This document shows, piece by piece, positions 19,539-30,412 of a stretch of DNA of 64,000 bases. Numbering within the stretch: the stretch's first letter is position 1; every line of letters starts with the position of its first letter. Below the pieces are notes generated by a model that worked only from the letters and a program-made list of their open reading frames with translations, was not told the DNA's origin and did not search any database. The DNA comes from Calditrichota bacterium (GTDB lineage: Bacteria; CLD3), in the NCBI GenBank assembly GCA_008501735.1, contig QQUF01000044.1, positions 62,001 to 126,000 on the forward strand. Reading direction: 5' to 3'. Both the position numbers and the translations under genes were made by a program.

Positions 19539-21329
19539 TTACCTTTGGTTATAAGAAACTAAGCTAGTTTTAATTGCAGGTTGTTGCTTAGAAACTCTTT
19601 CCAATGAAACCAACCTATTTTCAAGTTCTTTCAATAATTTATTTTGAGCAGTGATTATTTCTTGTTGAACTTGTAAATTAGAAATTTGCTGTTTTTGAGC
19701 TTCAATTATTTCTTTTTGCTCTTCTACTTTCTGACTTAATTCTTGAACGGCTTTTGTAAGTGGAACTACAAATTCAGCATAACGGATTCCGTAAATTTCA
19801 CTTTCGGAATTTTCAGGAACTTCAACTCCACTGAAATCAAAATTTAAAGATTTCGCAATTTTTTCGACTTCTTGAGCAATGAAACCGGAGTAACGAATTT
19901 TCTTTTTATCTTCATTTGATTTTTCCAAATCTTCGGGAATGTTTTCACCTTTAAACTTTGCCAAATCATCTGTTTTGTAAGTGTAAGAAACAGGTCTTAA
20001 TTTATTAATGAAATCCAAACCAGGAATGTTTTCTTGAACGTTTGTTTTGAATCTTCCGTCGGAAGTTGCTGTCCAATTAACAATTCCGCCAATAGAAGTT
20101 GTTGAAGTGTTACCGAAGTAAACCGAATTGTTACTTGAAACTGTTGTTCCATAACCAATTCCAATTGAATTAGAACCTGTTACACTTGTCGAACAACCTA
20201 AAGCAATTGAACCGCTTAAAGTTGTGCTTGCGGCGTAACCAATAGAAACGGCATCACTTTCTCCGACACTTGAGTTTGTTCCGACAAAAACAGTTCTACT
20301 TCTACCGCTATTTGATAAATCTGCATTTACCCCAATTCCTACATTATCATCTCCGGTGTTGTTTGTGGCTCCTGTTTTATAGCCGACAAATGTATTACCG
20401 TTTCCATTTGAAGTACTATTTGATTGATTGGTATTTGACCCTGAATAGTAACCGATAAACGTATTGTAATCAGCTTCTCGAACTTCTTTACCTGCTCCAC
20501 TACCAAAAAAAGTATTGTAGTTTCCGCTGAAACAATCATAACCTGCAGAATCTCCAACAGCCGTGTTATGATGACTAGAAAACACAGAAAATAGAGCTTT
20601 TGTTCCGATTGCAATATTTTTATATCCATCCTCTACATTGTATCCTGTATACCTTCCCAAAAAAATATTATCGTATCCAGAATCTAAGTTAAATCCGGCT
20701 CGGGTTCCTATTGCTATATTGTCATTACCACCATCTAAATAGAATCCTGATTCCTTTCCAATTAATACATTATCAGCTCCGGTTTTGTTATTATTTCCAG
20801 CATCATATCCTAAAATTACATTAGCATTTCCGGTTGTGTTTCCCCTTCCAGCCTGCTGTCCCAAAAATACGTTTTGAGTTCCTGTAGTATTATTATATCC
20901 TGCATCGTTTCCAATACTAACATTGAAAGTACCAGTTGTGTTATTCCTTCCGGCTCCGTAACCTAAAAAAATATTTCTATGACCTGATGTGTTTGCTGTC
21001 CCGGAATAAGCTCCCAAAAATGTATTGTAAGAACCAGTTGTGGTAAGTTTTCCTGCTTCATATCCAATAAATGTGTTATCACTACTAGAAGTAGAATTAC
21101 TATATCCTGCTTTGTATCCCAAAAAACTATTTCTATCTGCTGTTGTTGTATTATAGCCGGCAGAATCTCCTATTGCGGTGTTGTAATTTCCTCCTGCTGT
21201 TATATTTTCTCCTGCTCCATCTCCGAATGTTGCATTTCCTGTTTGTCCATAAGAATTGCCCACAACCGAGAAAATTCCAAGAAGAAAAATTAAAGGTACG
21301 TTTTTTGTTTTTCTGTAATGTTTTTCCAT
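19539..21329 (-). CDS. Surface repeat protein with C-terminal peptidase S74 (intramolecular chaperone of endosialidase) domain
   Basis: ~24-aa repeats 'NTFLGYxAGxxNTTGxx'; S74 signature 'TATSDGRFKTNVQENIPGLDFINKLRPVSYTYK...YSGFIAQEVEKI...IRYAEFVVPLTKAVQELSQKVEEQK'. Confidence 0.9.
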   Translation of the reverse strand: MEKHYRKTKNVPLIFLLGIFSVVGNSYGQTGNATFGDGAGENITAGGNYNTAIGDSAGYNTTTADRNSFLGYKAGYSNSTSSSDNTFIGYEAGKLTTTGSYNTFLGAYSGTANTSGHRNIFLGYGAGRNNTTGTFNVSIGNDAGYNNTTGTQNVFLGQQAGRGNTTGNANVILGYDAGNNNKTGADNVLIGKESGFYLDGGNDNIAIGTRAGFNLDSGYDNIFLGRYTGYNVEDGYKNIAIGTKALFSVFSSHHNTAVGDSAGYDCFSGNYNTFFGSGAGKEVREADYNTFIGYYSGSNTNQSNSTSNGNGNTFVGYKTGATNNTGDDNVGIGVNADLSNSGRSRTVFVGTNSSVGESDAVSIGYAASTTLSGSIALGCSTSVTGSNSIGIGYGTTVSSNNSVYFGNTSTTSIGGIVNWTATSDGRFKTNVQENIPGLDFINKLRPVSYTYKTDDLAKFKGENIPEDLEKSNEDKKKIRYSGFIAQEVEKIAKSLNFDFSGVEVPENSESEIYGIRYAEFVVPLTKAVQELSQKVEEQKEIIEAQKQQISNLQVQQEIITAQNKLLKELENRLVSLERVSKQQPAIKTSLVSYNQR

Positions 21330-21565
21330 TTTAGTTTATCCTTAAGCTAATAATTATAAAAAAAATAAACGAAAAATATAAAAAAAGTAAAAGTATATAA
21401 AAAAAGAAAAATACACGAAATCTTACTTTAAACTTGAGAAGAAGATATTTTTATCTCAATTTTCAAATGACTAATAAGTTATTGAACACATTTAGATAAC
21501 AAAACAGAAACCATGTTGTGCGACTTTGTAGAGTTGGGAACTTATTTAGTTTCTTTTTATGAAAC

Positions 21566-21599
21566 TAAAAAAAAACCGCTAAAATTGAATTTCAGCGGC
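21566..21599 (-). terminator. Terminator downstream of ftsH
   Basis: Minus strand: agccgctgaaattcaattttagcggttttttttt. Confidence 0.8.
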
Positions 21600-21606
21600 T
21601 ATAAAA

Positions 21607-23835
21607 TCATTGTTCGTTGTTAGTTCGAGGAGTTCCACCGAGATTTTTGTCTTTAAAAATCTTTTTTGCAGGTATTGTCTCAGAACGACTTTGTTCTGTT
21701 TTTTTGTTCGTCGGTCTTCGTCTCGGTTCTTTTCTTGCTGCAACTTTTAATTCTTCTGTTTTTGAGTCGTTTTTTGGCTCGTTTTGGGAATCAGAATTTT
21801 GCTTTGCCTTGTTTTGAGCAGAAGGTCTTCGAGTTCGAGTTGTTCTTTCGGTTCTTTGTTTAGGATTTTCATTTGCAGAATTAGAGTTTTGAGTCGAAGA
21901 ATTTGTTCGTTTTGGACGAGGAGTAGAAGTTCTTTTTCTATAATTTGAAGGGTTGGTTTTCAAATTCAAAATTTCATCAATTTCATCTGAATCCAAAGTC
22001 TCTTGTTGAATTAATGCTTTTGAAAGTGCGTGAAGTTTGTCCAAATTATTTTTGAGAAGTTCAGTCGCTTTTTTCTCTGCTGTAAGTAAAATTTTCTTAA
22101 TTTCATCGTCAATTATTTGAGCAGTTTTTTCACTGTAATCTCTGTGTTGTGCGATTTCTCGACCTAAGAAAATTTCTTCTTCTTGTTTCCCACAAGTCAT
22201 TGGTCCGACTTTATCACTAAATCCCCAATCACAAACCATTTTTCTTACAAGTTTAGTCGCAACATCAAGATCATTTCCTGCACCAGTTGTTAAGTGATTG
22301 AAAATAATTTTCTCAGCTACTCTTCCGCCCATCAAAGTTACAAGTCGAGATTCGCAGTAAGTTCTTGAATAACTTTTTACATCGTCAGCAGGAAGAAAGT
22401 GAGTGAGTCCTAAAGCTCTTCCGCGAGGAATAATTGTTACTTTGTGAACAGGGTCAGATTCAGGCATTAATTTTCCAGTAATTACGTGACCTGCTTCGTG
22501 GTAAGCTGTAATCTCTTTATCTCGTTCGCTTAGTTTTGCACTTTTTCTTTCCACACCAAGCATAATTTTGTCTTTTGCATCTTCAAAGTCATTCATTGTA
22601 ACAACTTGTGCATTTTTTCTCGCTGCGAAAATTGCCGATTCATTAACAATATTTGCCAAATCTGCTCCCGAAAGTCCAGGAGTTCCTTGAGCAATCTTTT
22701 CAATTTTTACGTCGTCGCCAAGCGGAACCTTTTTGGAGTGAACATTCAAAATTCCTTCACGACCTTTTTTGTCTGGCAAATCGACAACAACTTGACGGTC
22801 AAATCTTCCCGGTCTCAAAAGTGCTTTGTCAAGAACGTCAGGTCTGTTAGTTGAAGCAATTAAAATTATGTTTGTGCTTTCTTCAAATCCGTCCATTTCA
22901 ACAAGAAGTTGATTCAAAGTTTGTTCGCGTTCGTCGTGTCCTCCACCAAGTCCTGCTCCTCTTTGTCTTCCAACAGCATCAATCTCATCAATGAAAATTA
23001 TACAAGGAGAATTCTTTTTAGCGTTTTCAAATAAATCTCTAACACGAGAAGCACCAACTCCGACAAACATTTCAACAAAATCTGCTCCACTCATACTAAA
23101 GAATGGAACTCCAGCTTCTCCCGCAACAGCTCTTGCAAGTAAAGTTTTACCTGTTCCTGGAGGTCCGAGAAGCAAAACTCCTTTGGGAACTTTTGCACCA
23201 AGTCTGTGGAATCTTTGGGGACTTTTGAGAAAATCAATTATTTCCACAAGTTCGGCTTTGGCTTCTTCAACTCCCGAAACATCATCAAAAGTAACTTTGG
23301 AATCTTTAACAATTTTTGCCTTACTTTTTCCAAAATTAAAAATTCCTTTTGGAGCTCCACCACCCTGCATTCTTCGCATAAAATAAAGAAAAATAACAAG
23401 TAGTAAAATCGTAGGAAACCAAGTCCAAAGAATATCCTCTAAAGAAGAAGTTTTTTCTTTAAAAATGTAACTCAGCTCTAATTTATCCCATTCAGTAATT
23501 ACGTCCGTAGTGATATAAGTTACAGAAGGGAAAATTACTCGAATGTGTTTTGAGTTTTTAGTATTTCCATCTTTGCCAATAGGGAAACTAACATTTTGAG
23601 TAAGTTCTCCGTGAAATTCATTTTCGATAATAATTGCTTTCTTAATCATCTTGTCTTCAAGCAATTCACGGTAACGAGGAAATGGGATTTCAACTTCTTG
23701 AGCAGCTTTGTCATACTGTTCGTAAGTTGAGATGAAAAATATTAGTGAAATTAAAATTATACTCCACACAAGAAGAGGGACAAAATTCTTAGGTGCTTTA
23801 TTATTCGATGGATTTGGAGTTTTATTTTCTGCCAT
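21607..23835 (-). CDS. ftsH: ATP-dependent zinc metalloprotease FtsH
   Basis: '[94 protein letters not shown]'; 'HEAGH' zinc site. Confidence 0.97.
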   Translation of the reverse strand: MAENKTPNPSNNKAPKNFVPLLVWSIILISLIFFISTYEQYDKAAQEVEIPFPRYRELLEDKMIKKAIIIENEFHGELTQNVSFPIGKDGNTKNSKHIRVIFPSVTYITTDVITEWDKLELSYIFKEKTSSLEDILWTWFPTILLLVIFLYFMRRMQGGGAPKGIFNFGKSKAKIVKDSKVTFDDVSGVEEAKAELVEIIDFLKSPQRFHRLGAKVPKGVLLLGPPGTGKTLLARAVAGEAGVPFFSMSGADFVEMFVGVGASRVRDLFENAKKNSPCIIFIDEIDAVGRQRGAGLGGGHDEREQTLNQLLVEMDGFEESTNIILIASTNRPDVLDKALLRPGRFDRQVVVDLPDKKGREGILNVHSKKVPLGDDVKIEKIAQGTPGLSGADLANIVNESAIFAARKNAQVVTMNDFEDAKDKIMLGVERKSAKLSERDKEITAYHEAGHVITGKLMPESDPVHKVTIIPRGRALGLTHFLPADDVKSYSRTYCESRLVTLMGGRVAEKIIFNHLTTGAGNDLDVATKLVRKMVCDWGFSDKVGPMTCGKQEEEIFLGREIAQHRDYSEKTAQIIDDEIKKILLTAEKKATELLKNNLDKLHALSKALIQQETLDSDEIDEILNLKTNPSNYRKRTSTPRPKRTNSSTQNSNSANENPKQRTERTTRTRRPSAQNKAKQNSDSQNEPKNDSKTEELKVAARKEPRRRPTNKKTEQSRSETIPAKKIFKDKNLGGTPRTNNEQ

Positions 23836-23838
23836 TTC

Positions 23839-24402
23839 TTAACTTTCTTCCTTTCCATTTTCGTCTAAAACAAGCGAATAAATGGATTTTAAGTTTCTGA
23901 ATTTCTGATTGTAATCAAGACCATAACCAATGACAAATGCTGGTGGAATTTCAAACCCTGTATAATCAATTGGAAAATCAATCTGTGCTTCTGTTGGCTT
24001 CAAAAGTAAGGAAGCAACTTTAAGTGAAGCAGGATTTGACTTCTCTAACTTCGCCTTCAAGAAACGCACAGAAAGCCCCGAATCGACAATATCTTCAACT
24101 ATTATGATGTGCCGTCCTTCGATTTCTGAGTTTAAATCTTTGTGAACTTTTATCACTCCCGAAGATTCCATTGCTTTTTCGTAACTTGAGATTCTTAGAA
24201 AATCAATTTCGACATCACATTTAATTTCACGAATCAAATCACTAAAGAAAATTACAGAACCGTTCAAAACTCCAATCACTATCGGTGTTTTATCTTTGTA
24301 ATCTGTTGTGATTTGCTCACCTAATTCTGAGATTCTTTGAGCAATTTTGTCTGCTGAAATAAATTCTGCGAAAGTGTATTTGTCTATTTTTATGGTGTTC
24401 AT
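23839..24402 (-). CDS. hpt: Hypoxanthine phosphoribosyltransferase
   Basis: 'IIIVEDIVDSGLSVRFLKAKLE' PRPP motif; tilS-hpt-ftsH gene order. Confidence 0.93.
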   Translation of the reverse strand: MNTIKIDKYTFAEFISADKIAQRISELGEQITTDYKDKTPIVIGVLNGSVIFFSDLIREIKCDVEIDFLRISSYEKAMESSGVIKVHKDLNSEIEGRHIIIVEDIVDSGLSVRFLKAKLEKSNPASLKVASLLLKPTEAQIDFPIDYTGFEIPPAFVIGYGLDYNQKFRNLKSIYSLVLDENGKEES

Positions 24403-24411
24403 CTATAAAAC

Positions 24412-25764
24412 CTATTTTTGTATTTCAATTTTTACAATTTTTTTAGTCTGATTAGTTACTTTAACTTTTTCACTAATTCTTAAATTTCCTATACAAATAA
24501 TTTCTTTCTCCGAGCAAATCAAGGGAATTGATTTTTTTTGAGAAACTGAAACTTTTAAATTGATAAAAAAATCACTTAGTTTTTTGCGATTTGTCATTCC
24601 GAGTGGCTGAAAACTATCACCGTTTCGATAACTTCTTACACTCAACTTATTTGATAAATAATCACCTGAAAGAAACTCAACATTTTTCTTCTTTTTGAAA
24701 AAATCCGCTGTTTCTACAAATTCAGATGAAATTCTAAAGTCGTTCCAATTGACAGTATCGCCAATTTTAAAACTTACTTCTTCAAAATTCTTGCCATTTT
24801 TTATAAATTCGATTTTTTCTCTATCGATAAAAACCGAAAAATCTGTCGATAATTCCTTTGAACTTCCTGAAGTTGCATTTCTTAGAAAATGAGCAACATC
24901 TTTTTTCTCCGAATTAGGCAAGAAAACCTTTGAATTGCCATTTAAGTAACTCAAGCAAATTCCGATTAATTTAAAAATTATTTGGTCAAAATGACAGACA
25001 AATAATTCTCTGTTAAGTTCAATTCGTTCTTTCGAAATATTTACCAAGGCTCTTTCAAAGTCTTCTTGAACTTTTTCGTCAATGTAAGAATTAAGTTCCC
25101 CAAAATTCTTTGAAAGCTCATTCAATTTTTGAGAATTAAAATTTGGAATCTCATTTTGCAATAACGGTAAAATCTTGTTACGAACTTTATTACGAAAGAA
25201 AACACTCTCTTCATTCGTCTCGTCCTGCACAAAACTTAGGCTTTCTTTTTTTGCAAAATCTACCAAATCTTGCTTTTGAAATTCTAATAAAGGTCGAAAA
25301 TAAAAGTTCCTTTTTTGGGGAATTCCTTTTAGGTTTTCAAAACCACTTCCAAGCAAAAATTTTAATAGAAAAGTTTCGTTTGAGTCATCCAAGTGATGAG
25401 CAGTTAGAATAAAATCAAGTTTTTCTTGTCTTTTAATTTCTTCAAAAAATTCGTAACGAACAATTCTCCCAGCTTCTTCAAGCCCAATTTTTTCTTTTTT
25501 TGCAAAATCATTTACAGCAATTTTTTTAGAGATAAAGTTTAAACCAAATTTCTCTGCTAAACCTTTCACAAAAGTTTCGTCTGAATCGGCGTTTTCTCTC
25601 AAAGAGTGATTTAAATGAATCACACAAGGTTTGGTTATGAAAAATTTTTGACTCAAGTGCAAAAGCACAACAGAATCAATTCCACCCGAGACAGCAATTC
25701 CGCAAGAAGTTGTTTGTCTTAAAAATTGTGAGCAAATTTTGTTAAAGTCCGACTGCAAGTTCAT
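24412..25764 (-). CDS. tilS: tRNA(Ile)-lysidine synthetase
   Basis: N-type ATP pyrophosphatase 'GIAVSGGIDSVVLLHLSQ', 'TAHHLDDSNETFLLKFLLGSG'. Confidence 0.95.
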   Translation of the reverse strand: MNLQSDFNKICSQFLRQTTSCGIAVSGGIDSVVLLHLSQKFFITKPCVIHLNHSLRENADSDETFVKGLAEKFGLNFISKKIAVNDFAKKEKIGLEEAGRIVRYEFFEEIKRQEKLDFILTAHHLDDSNETFLLKFLLGSGFENLKGIPQKRNFYFRPLLEFQKQDLVDFAKKESLSFVQDETNEESVFFRNKVRNKILPLLQNEIPNFNSQKLNELSKNFGELNSYIDEKVQEDFERALVNISKERIELNRELFVCHFDQIIFKLIGICLSYLNGNSKVFLPNSEKKDVAHFLRNATSGSSKELSTDFSVFIDREKIEFIKNGKNFEEVSFKIGDTVNWNDFRISSEFVETADFFKKKKNVEFLSGDYLSNKLSVRSYRNGDSFQPLGMTNRKKLSDFFINLKVSVSQKKSIPLICSEKEIICIGNLRISEKVKVTNQTKKIVKIEIQK

Positions 25765-25892
25765 TTTAAATCATTGTATTTAAGTATTTTAGAAAAGGTG
25801 AAACTGTCATTTTTAAACTTTTGTTTTGGGTAATTAAATTAATTAAATTCAGAAAATTTTTTTGTTGAAAATAACACACAGGAGAAAATAAA

Positions 25893-27044
25893 TTGAAACA
25901 AGTTTACCTTGACAACAGTGCGACAACGCCGATTGACTCACAAGTTCTTGAAGCAATGCTTCCTTTCTTATCAGAAGTTTATGGAAATCCTTCTTCAATT
26001 CATTCAGTTGGTCGAAAAGCAAGAGTTGCTCTTGATGACGCAAGGTTCAGACTTGCAAAAACTCTTGGTGCAAAAGAATACGAAATTTATTTTACTTCCG
26101 GCGGAACAGAATCAGATAACATCGCAATGTGTGGAGTTTTGAGAAAAACTGACAGAAACAAAAGAATTCTAACTACAAACGTTGAACATTCAGCAATTTT
26201 GCAAACTGGCGGATTTTTGGAAAATGAAGGTGCCGAAGTTGTTTTTCTTCCTGTTTCGGAAGACGGAAAACTTAGCCCTGAAACTTTAGAAAATGCTCTC
26301 AAAGAAAAAGAAACTGCTTTAGTTTCTGCAATTTTCGTCAACAATGAAATCGGAACAATCAACGACATTAAAACTTTAACAGACATTACACACAAATACG
26401 GAGCTTGTTTTCATACTGATGCTGTTCAGGCATTTGGAAAAATTCAGTTTGATGTTAAAGAACTCGGTGTTGATTTACTATCAATTTCAGGACACAAAAT
26501 TTATGCTCCAAAAGGGATAGGAGCTCTTTACGTAAAAAAAGAAATTGATTTCGATTCTTGCCAAAAAGGTGGCGGACAAGAACGAGGAAAAAGAAGTGGG
26601 ACAGAAAATGTTGCAGGTTCTGTTGCTTTGGCTCGTGCTGCTGAACTTTGTTTGGAAAATTATGATGAAGAACGCAAAAGAATTACTTACTTACGCGACA
26701 AACTCGAAACTTCACTTTTAGAAAAAATCGAAGGTGCAAGAATCAACGGCTCAAAAGACGACAGACTTTATTCAATCTTAAATATTTCTTTCACTGGCAT
26801 TCCAGGTGAATCTTTAATTATGAGTCTTGACCTTTCAGGAATTTGTGCTTCAGCAGGTTCTGCTTGTGCTTCAGGAAGTTTGAGTGCTTCGCCTGTTCTT
26901 AAAGCAGTTGGCTTAAGCGATGAAGAAGCAAGAAGTGCAATCCGTTTTTCAATTGGTCGCAAAAATACAGAAGAAGAAATTGATTACGTAATCGAACAAG
27001 TTCCAATTTTGATTGAGAGATTGAGAGCTTTTGTGGTTAAATAG
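25893..27044 (+). CDS. Cysteine desulfurase (NifS/IscS-like)
   Basis: 'VYLDNSATTPIDSQVLEAMLPFLSEVYGNPSSIHSVGRKAR', PLP-lysine 'DLLSISGHKIYAPKGIGALYV', 'SGICASAGSACASGSLSASPVL'. Confidence 0.96.
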   Translation: MKQVYLDNSATTPIDSQVLEAMLPFLSEVYGNPSSIHSVGRKARVALDDARFRLAKTLGAKEYEIYFTSGGTESDNIAMCGVLRKTDRNKRILTTNVEHSAILQTGGFLENEGAEVVFLPVSEDGKLSPETLENALKEKETALVSAIFVNNEIGTINDIKTLTDITHKYGACFHTDAVQAFGKIQFDVKELGVDLLSISGHKIYAPKGIGALYVKKEIDFDSCQKGGGQERGKRSGTENVAGSVALARAAELCLENYDEERKRITYLRDKLETSLLEKIEGARINGSKDDRLYSILNISFTGIPGESLIMSLDLSGICASAGSACASGSLSASPVLKAVGLSDEEARSAIRFSIGRKNTEEEIDYVIEQVPILIERLRAFVVK

Positions 27045-27096
27045 ATTTTGTTTGACTTTTTTAGTTCTAACTTATTAAGAAAAAGACTCTTAAAAA

Positions 27097-28191
27097 ATGT
27101 TAACGATTTCAGACAATAGAAAACTACTCAGAGACTTTAAATTTATAGATTTATTTGCAGGAATTGGTGGTTTTCATTATGCCCTGAAATCATTTGGTGC
27201 AGAATGTGTGTTTGCTTCTGAAATTGATGAACAAGCCGCTGTGGTTTACTCTGAGAATCATAAATTAAGACCTTTCGGCGACATCACCAAAATACATACT
27301 TCTAAAATACCAGTTCACGATATTTTATGTGCAGGGTTCCCTTGCCAAGCATTTTCAATATCTGGAAAACAAAAGGGATTTGAAGACTCAAGAGGAACTT
27401 TATTTTTTGACATTGCAAGAATTATAAAATTCCACAATCCCAAAATTCTCTTATTGGAAAATGTGAAAAACTTTGCCAAACACGATAAGGGCAACACTTT
27501 AAAAAAAGTAGTAGAAATATTAGAGGGATTAAATTATAAAGTTTTTTATAAAGTTTTAAATACGAGTAATTTTGGATTACCTCAAAACCGAGAAAGAATT
27601 TTCTTTGTGGCTTTTAGTTACTTTTACTTTGAAAATCCAAATTTTAATTTCCCTTCATTGAGAATAAAATCAAAGTTAGAAGATATTTTAGAGGCAAACC
27701 CTTTAAATGGAAAAATTATAGAAAGAAATGATATTTCCATTTATAAAGATTTCAAAATTAGACAAAACTTATTTGGAGAATTAGAGCTGCCTAACAAACC
27801 TATTCAAATTGGCAAAGTGAATAAAGGTGGACAAGGTGAGAGAATTTATCATTCAAAAGGACATTCAGTAACTTTGTCTGCAAGTGGTGGTGGAATTGGT
27901 TCTAAAACAGGTCTTTATAAAATTGGCAATAAAATTAGAAAATTATCGCCTCGTGAATGTGCAAGGTTACAAGGATTCCCAGAAGATTTTAAATTACCAG
28001 AAAGTGTTGCACAAGCTCAGAAGCAATTTGGAAACAGTGTTTCAATTAACACACTTCAATTCATCATTCAAGAAATTCTAAATACAATGGAAGAAAATGG
28101 ACGGGAAACAACAATTAGGCTCACAAACAGCAAAGAACGGATTCAAGAACGAGCAGGACATTGTAAGGAAATTCAACAATTGGAAACTTGA
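27097..28191 (+). CDS. DNA (cytosine-5) methyltransferase, M.HhaI-like
   Basis: 'FIDLFAGIGGFHYALKSFGAECVFASEID', 'HDILCAGFPCQAFSISGKQKGFEDSRGTLFFDIARII', 'LLLENVKNFAKHDKGNTL', 'LSPRECARLQGFPEDF', 'KQFGNSVSINTLQFI'; blocks match recalled M.HhaI. Confidence 0.96.
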   Translation: MLTISDNRKLLRDFKFIDLFAGIGGFHYALKSFGAECVFASEIDEQAAVVYSENHKLRPFGDITKIHTSKIPVHDILCAGFPCQAFSISGKQKGFEDSRGTLFFDIARIIKFHNPKILLLENVKNFAKHDKGNTLKKVVEILEGLNYKVFYKVLNTSNFGLPQNRERIFFVAFSYFYFENPNFNFPSLRIKSKLEDILEANPLNGKIIERNDISIYKDFKIRQNLFGELELPNKPIQIGKVNKGGQGERIYHSKGHSVTLSASGGGIGSKTGLYKIGNKIRKLSPRECARLQGFPEDFKLPESVAQAQKQFGNSVSINTLQFIIQEILNTMEENGRETTIRLTNSKERIQERAGHCKEIQQLET

Positions 28192-28729
28192 TGATGAAGC
28201 TCAAAAGTGGTTGAGTTTAATGGAATACACTCTTGAAGAAATTAAATTTGTGAAAGCAATAATTTTAAAAGGAAATTTTAAGTCAGATATTCAAGTTCAA
28301 ATAACAATTAAGTTAAAGGAAGCAATTGATGTTGAAAATATTCAAGTCAAACTTGTAAGCAATTTAAAAGGGTTCAACCAAATTGATAAACGTTGGGTAA
28401 ATGAATTTAGCGAAAAAGAAAAAAATATACTTTTAGGTTGGTTGAAAAATAATAAAGCATTAATCGTAAATGATATTTTAAAAGGGAGAGGAAAATTTGC
28501 CGCTGAATGGATGTTAATTGCTCAAAAAGTTGAAGACAACGCTCGTTGGATTTTAAAACCAATGAATTATTGTCTAAATTTTTTCGGCAACGGAGAAATT
28601 ATTATTACCAAAAGAGGTAATTTTAAAATTGGAAAAATAACGATGCAAAGAAAAGGTGGAGATAATGGAAGGAAAACAGCCCAAATGTTGCAATTCAAAA
28701 TTAATCCTGCTGAATTGTTCAACAACTAA
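28097..28729 (+). CDS. Type II restriction endonuclease, HinP1I-like (predicted GCGC)
   Basis: 'LGSQTAKNGFKNEQDIVRKFNNWKLDDEAQKWL', 'IQVKLVSNLKGFNQIDKRWV', 'NARWILKPMNY', 'ITMQRKGGDNGRKTAQMLQFKINPAELF' closely match recalled R.HinP1I; adjacent to an M.HhaI-like methylase. Confidence 0.92.
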   Translation: MDGKQQLGSQTAKNGFKNEQDIVRKFNNWKLDDEAQKWLSLMEYTLEEIKFVKAIILKGNFKSDIQVQITIKLKEAIDVENIQVKLVSNLKGFNQIDKRWVNEFSEKEKNILLGWLKNNKALIVNDILKGRGKFAAEWMLIAQKVEDNARWILKPMNYCLNFFGNGEIIITKRGNFKIGKITMQRKGGDNGRKTAQMLQFKINPAELFNN

Positions 28730-28746
28730 GAAAGCATATTCAAATT

Positions 28747-29148
28747 ATGTATTTAAGATATAGAGCAAAATATTACAATGAGACCACAGAACAGTTAGAA
28801 TTTGGTTTTTTCTGGGCAGCAGAATATCTTAAAAATTATGGTAATTTGGACATAGATGACCGACAAAAACTGGAAGAATTAATTCATTGGTTTGATAACA
28901 ATTTACCTATACCAGATTATTATCAGAAAAAGAAGAATCGGCAAGATGCGAAATCTGCAACATCGTGGTTTAAAGATTCTTCGAACAATTTTATAGCACG
29001 AATGAACGAACTTTCAGAAATTCTCAAAAATTATAATGTGGAAGTTGAAAGAATTAGTAGCAAAAAATTACTTGGTAAACAAATATATGAAGATGAATTT
29101 CAAGTCACAATTCTTCCTTACAGAGAAGTAGCTAAAAAAATTAAATAA
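28747..29148 (+). CDS. Hypothetical protein downstream of the restriction endonuclease
   Basis: 133-aa ORF 17 bp after the REase, acidic/aromatic N-terminus 'MYLRYRAKYYNETTEQLEFGFFWAAEYL'. Confidence 0.65.
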   Translation: MYLRYRAKYYNETTEQLEFGFFWAAEYLKNYGNLDIDDRQKLEELIHWFDNNLPIPDYYQKKKNRQDAKSATSWFKDSSNNFIARMNELSEILKNYNVEVERISSKKLLGKQIYEDEFQVTILPYREVAKKIK

Positions 29149-29281
29149 TTAGTTTTACTTGTAAAGTTGAGTAAAATTCAATGGTGTATAATTTAATATT
29201 TATAAAATCAAAAATGAGTTGAAGCGAAATAAATAAATTCATAGAGCATTTAAAAAAATTAAAAAATCAGAGAGTCAAAAA

Positions 29282-30412
29282 ATGTATTCTAAAATAATTT
29301 TAATACTTAGCCTATTTATTTGTAATCTGTCCTATGCACAAGTTATGATTGACAAGAATTACAGAGTTGAACTTTCAGAAGACAATGAAATTGCTCAGAA
29401 ACTCGAATTATCACTGAACGGTTACTTAACAGAAGCATACAACGGAGATTTTTCTGAAAAATATGTTGAACCAAATCAGTTAAAAAAGTTCGAGTTTTTC
29501 TTTTACACTCTATCAAGAATTAGAAAAAACACAAATGTAGAATTCCACAATCCGATTGTTTTAAAGTCTTACACTTTTGATGGTGAAAGCTATTTTGTAA
29601 CCTTGTCTTTTACTGGAACTCGAGACGAAAAACCTTACTCTTACAAAATCTTTGAAATTAAAGCTGTTCCCTTTGAAAATCATTACAGATTCTACTGTGT
29701 TTTTGATGATAGAACCGAAAATTTCAAAACAAAAACTTTCGGTAGTGTAACCTTTCATTACAGTAGTTCAATTGATACTGAAAAGGCAAAAAAATTTGCA
29801 GATTTTAAATCCAATTTTGCTGAACTCACAAAAACATCAGATTCAACTTTGGACTACTACAAATTCCAAAGTTTAGATGAACTTCTCAGGTCTTACGGTT
29901 TTTTATTTGATGCGACAAAGTGTAATTTCTTGGCTTATGATTTGGGATTTACAGATAATGAAGGCAAAATTTATGTAACAGGAACAAATAACGAAAATTA
30001 CTCTTTCGGTTACATTGGCGATTATTTGTACTACAACTTACCAAATGCTGAAAACATTTATGGACCCTTTGTGAGAGGACTTTCAACTTATTTCGGAGGT
30101 TATGGTTTAAGTGGTGAAAATGTAGAAGAATTAAAGCAACAATTTCGTGATGAATTGAAAGTAAATCCTGAAATTGATTTTTTAGAGGAGTTCAAAAAAG
30201 GTAGAAAGTCTTCTGTAAAACGCCATTTTTCCTACTTTGTAATGAGTTCATTTTTGTGCCAAGAAATTATAGAAAAGCATAATTTTGATATTGCCTTAAA
30301 ACTGGTTTATTCGGGTAGGAAAGGCGAAGATTTTTTCAGTAACTTGAAAAAATACTTAGACATTGACGAATCGAATTTCCACGAAACAATTTTACGATTG
30401 ATTCAAAAATGA
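29282..30412 (+). CDS. Hypothetical exported protein
   Basis: 376 aa with signal peptide MYSKIILILSLFICNLSYAQ; ATGA overlap with the next gene. Confidence 0.7.
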   Translation: MYSKIILILSLFICNLSYAQVMIDKNYRVELSEDNEIAQKLELSLNGYLTEAYNGDFSEKYVEPNQLKKFEFFFYTLSRIRKNTNVEFHNPIVLKSYTFDGESYFVTLSFTGTRDEKPYSYKIFEIKAVPFENHYRFYCVFDDRTENFKTKTFGSVTFHYSSSIDTEKAKKFADFKSNFAELTKTSDSTLDYYKFQSLDELLRSYGFLFDATKCNFLAYDLGFTDNEGKIYVTGTNNENYSFGYIGDYLYYNLPNAENIYGPFVRGLSTYFGGYGLSGENVEELKQQFRDELKVNPEIDFLEEFKKGRKSSVKRHFSYFVMSSFLCQEIIEKHNFDIALKLVYSGRKGEDFFSNLKKYLDIDESNFHETILRLIQK

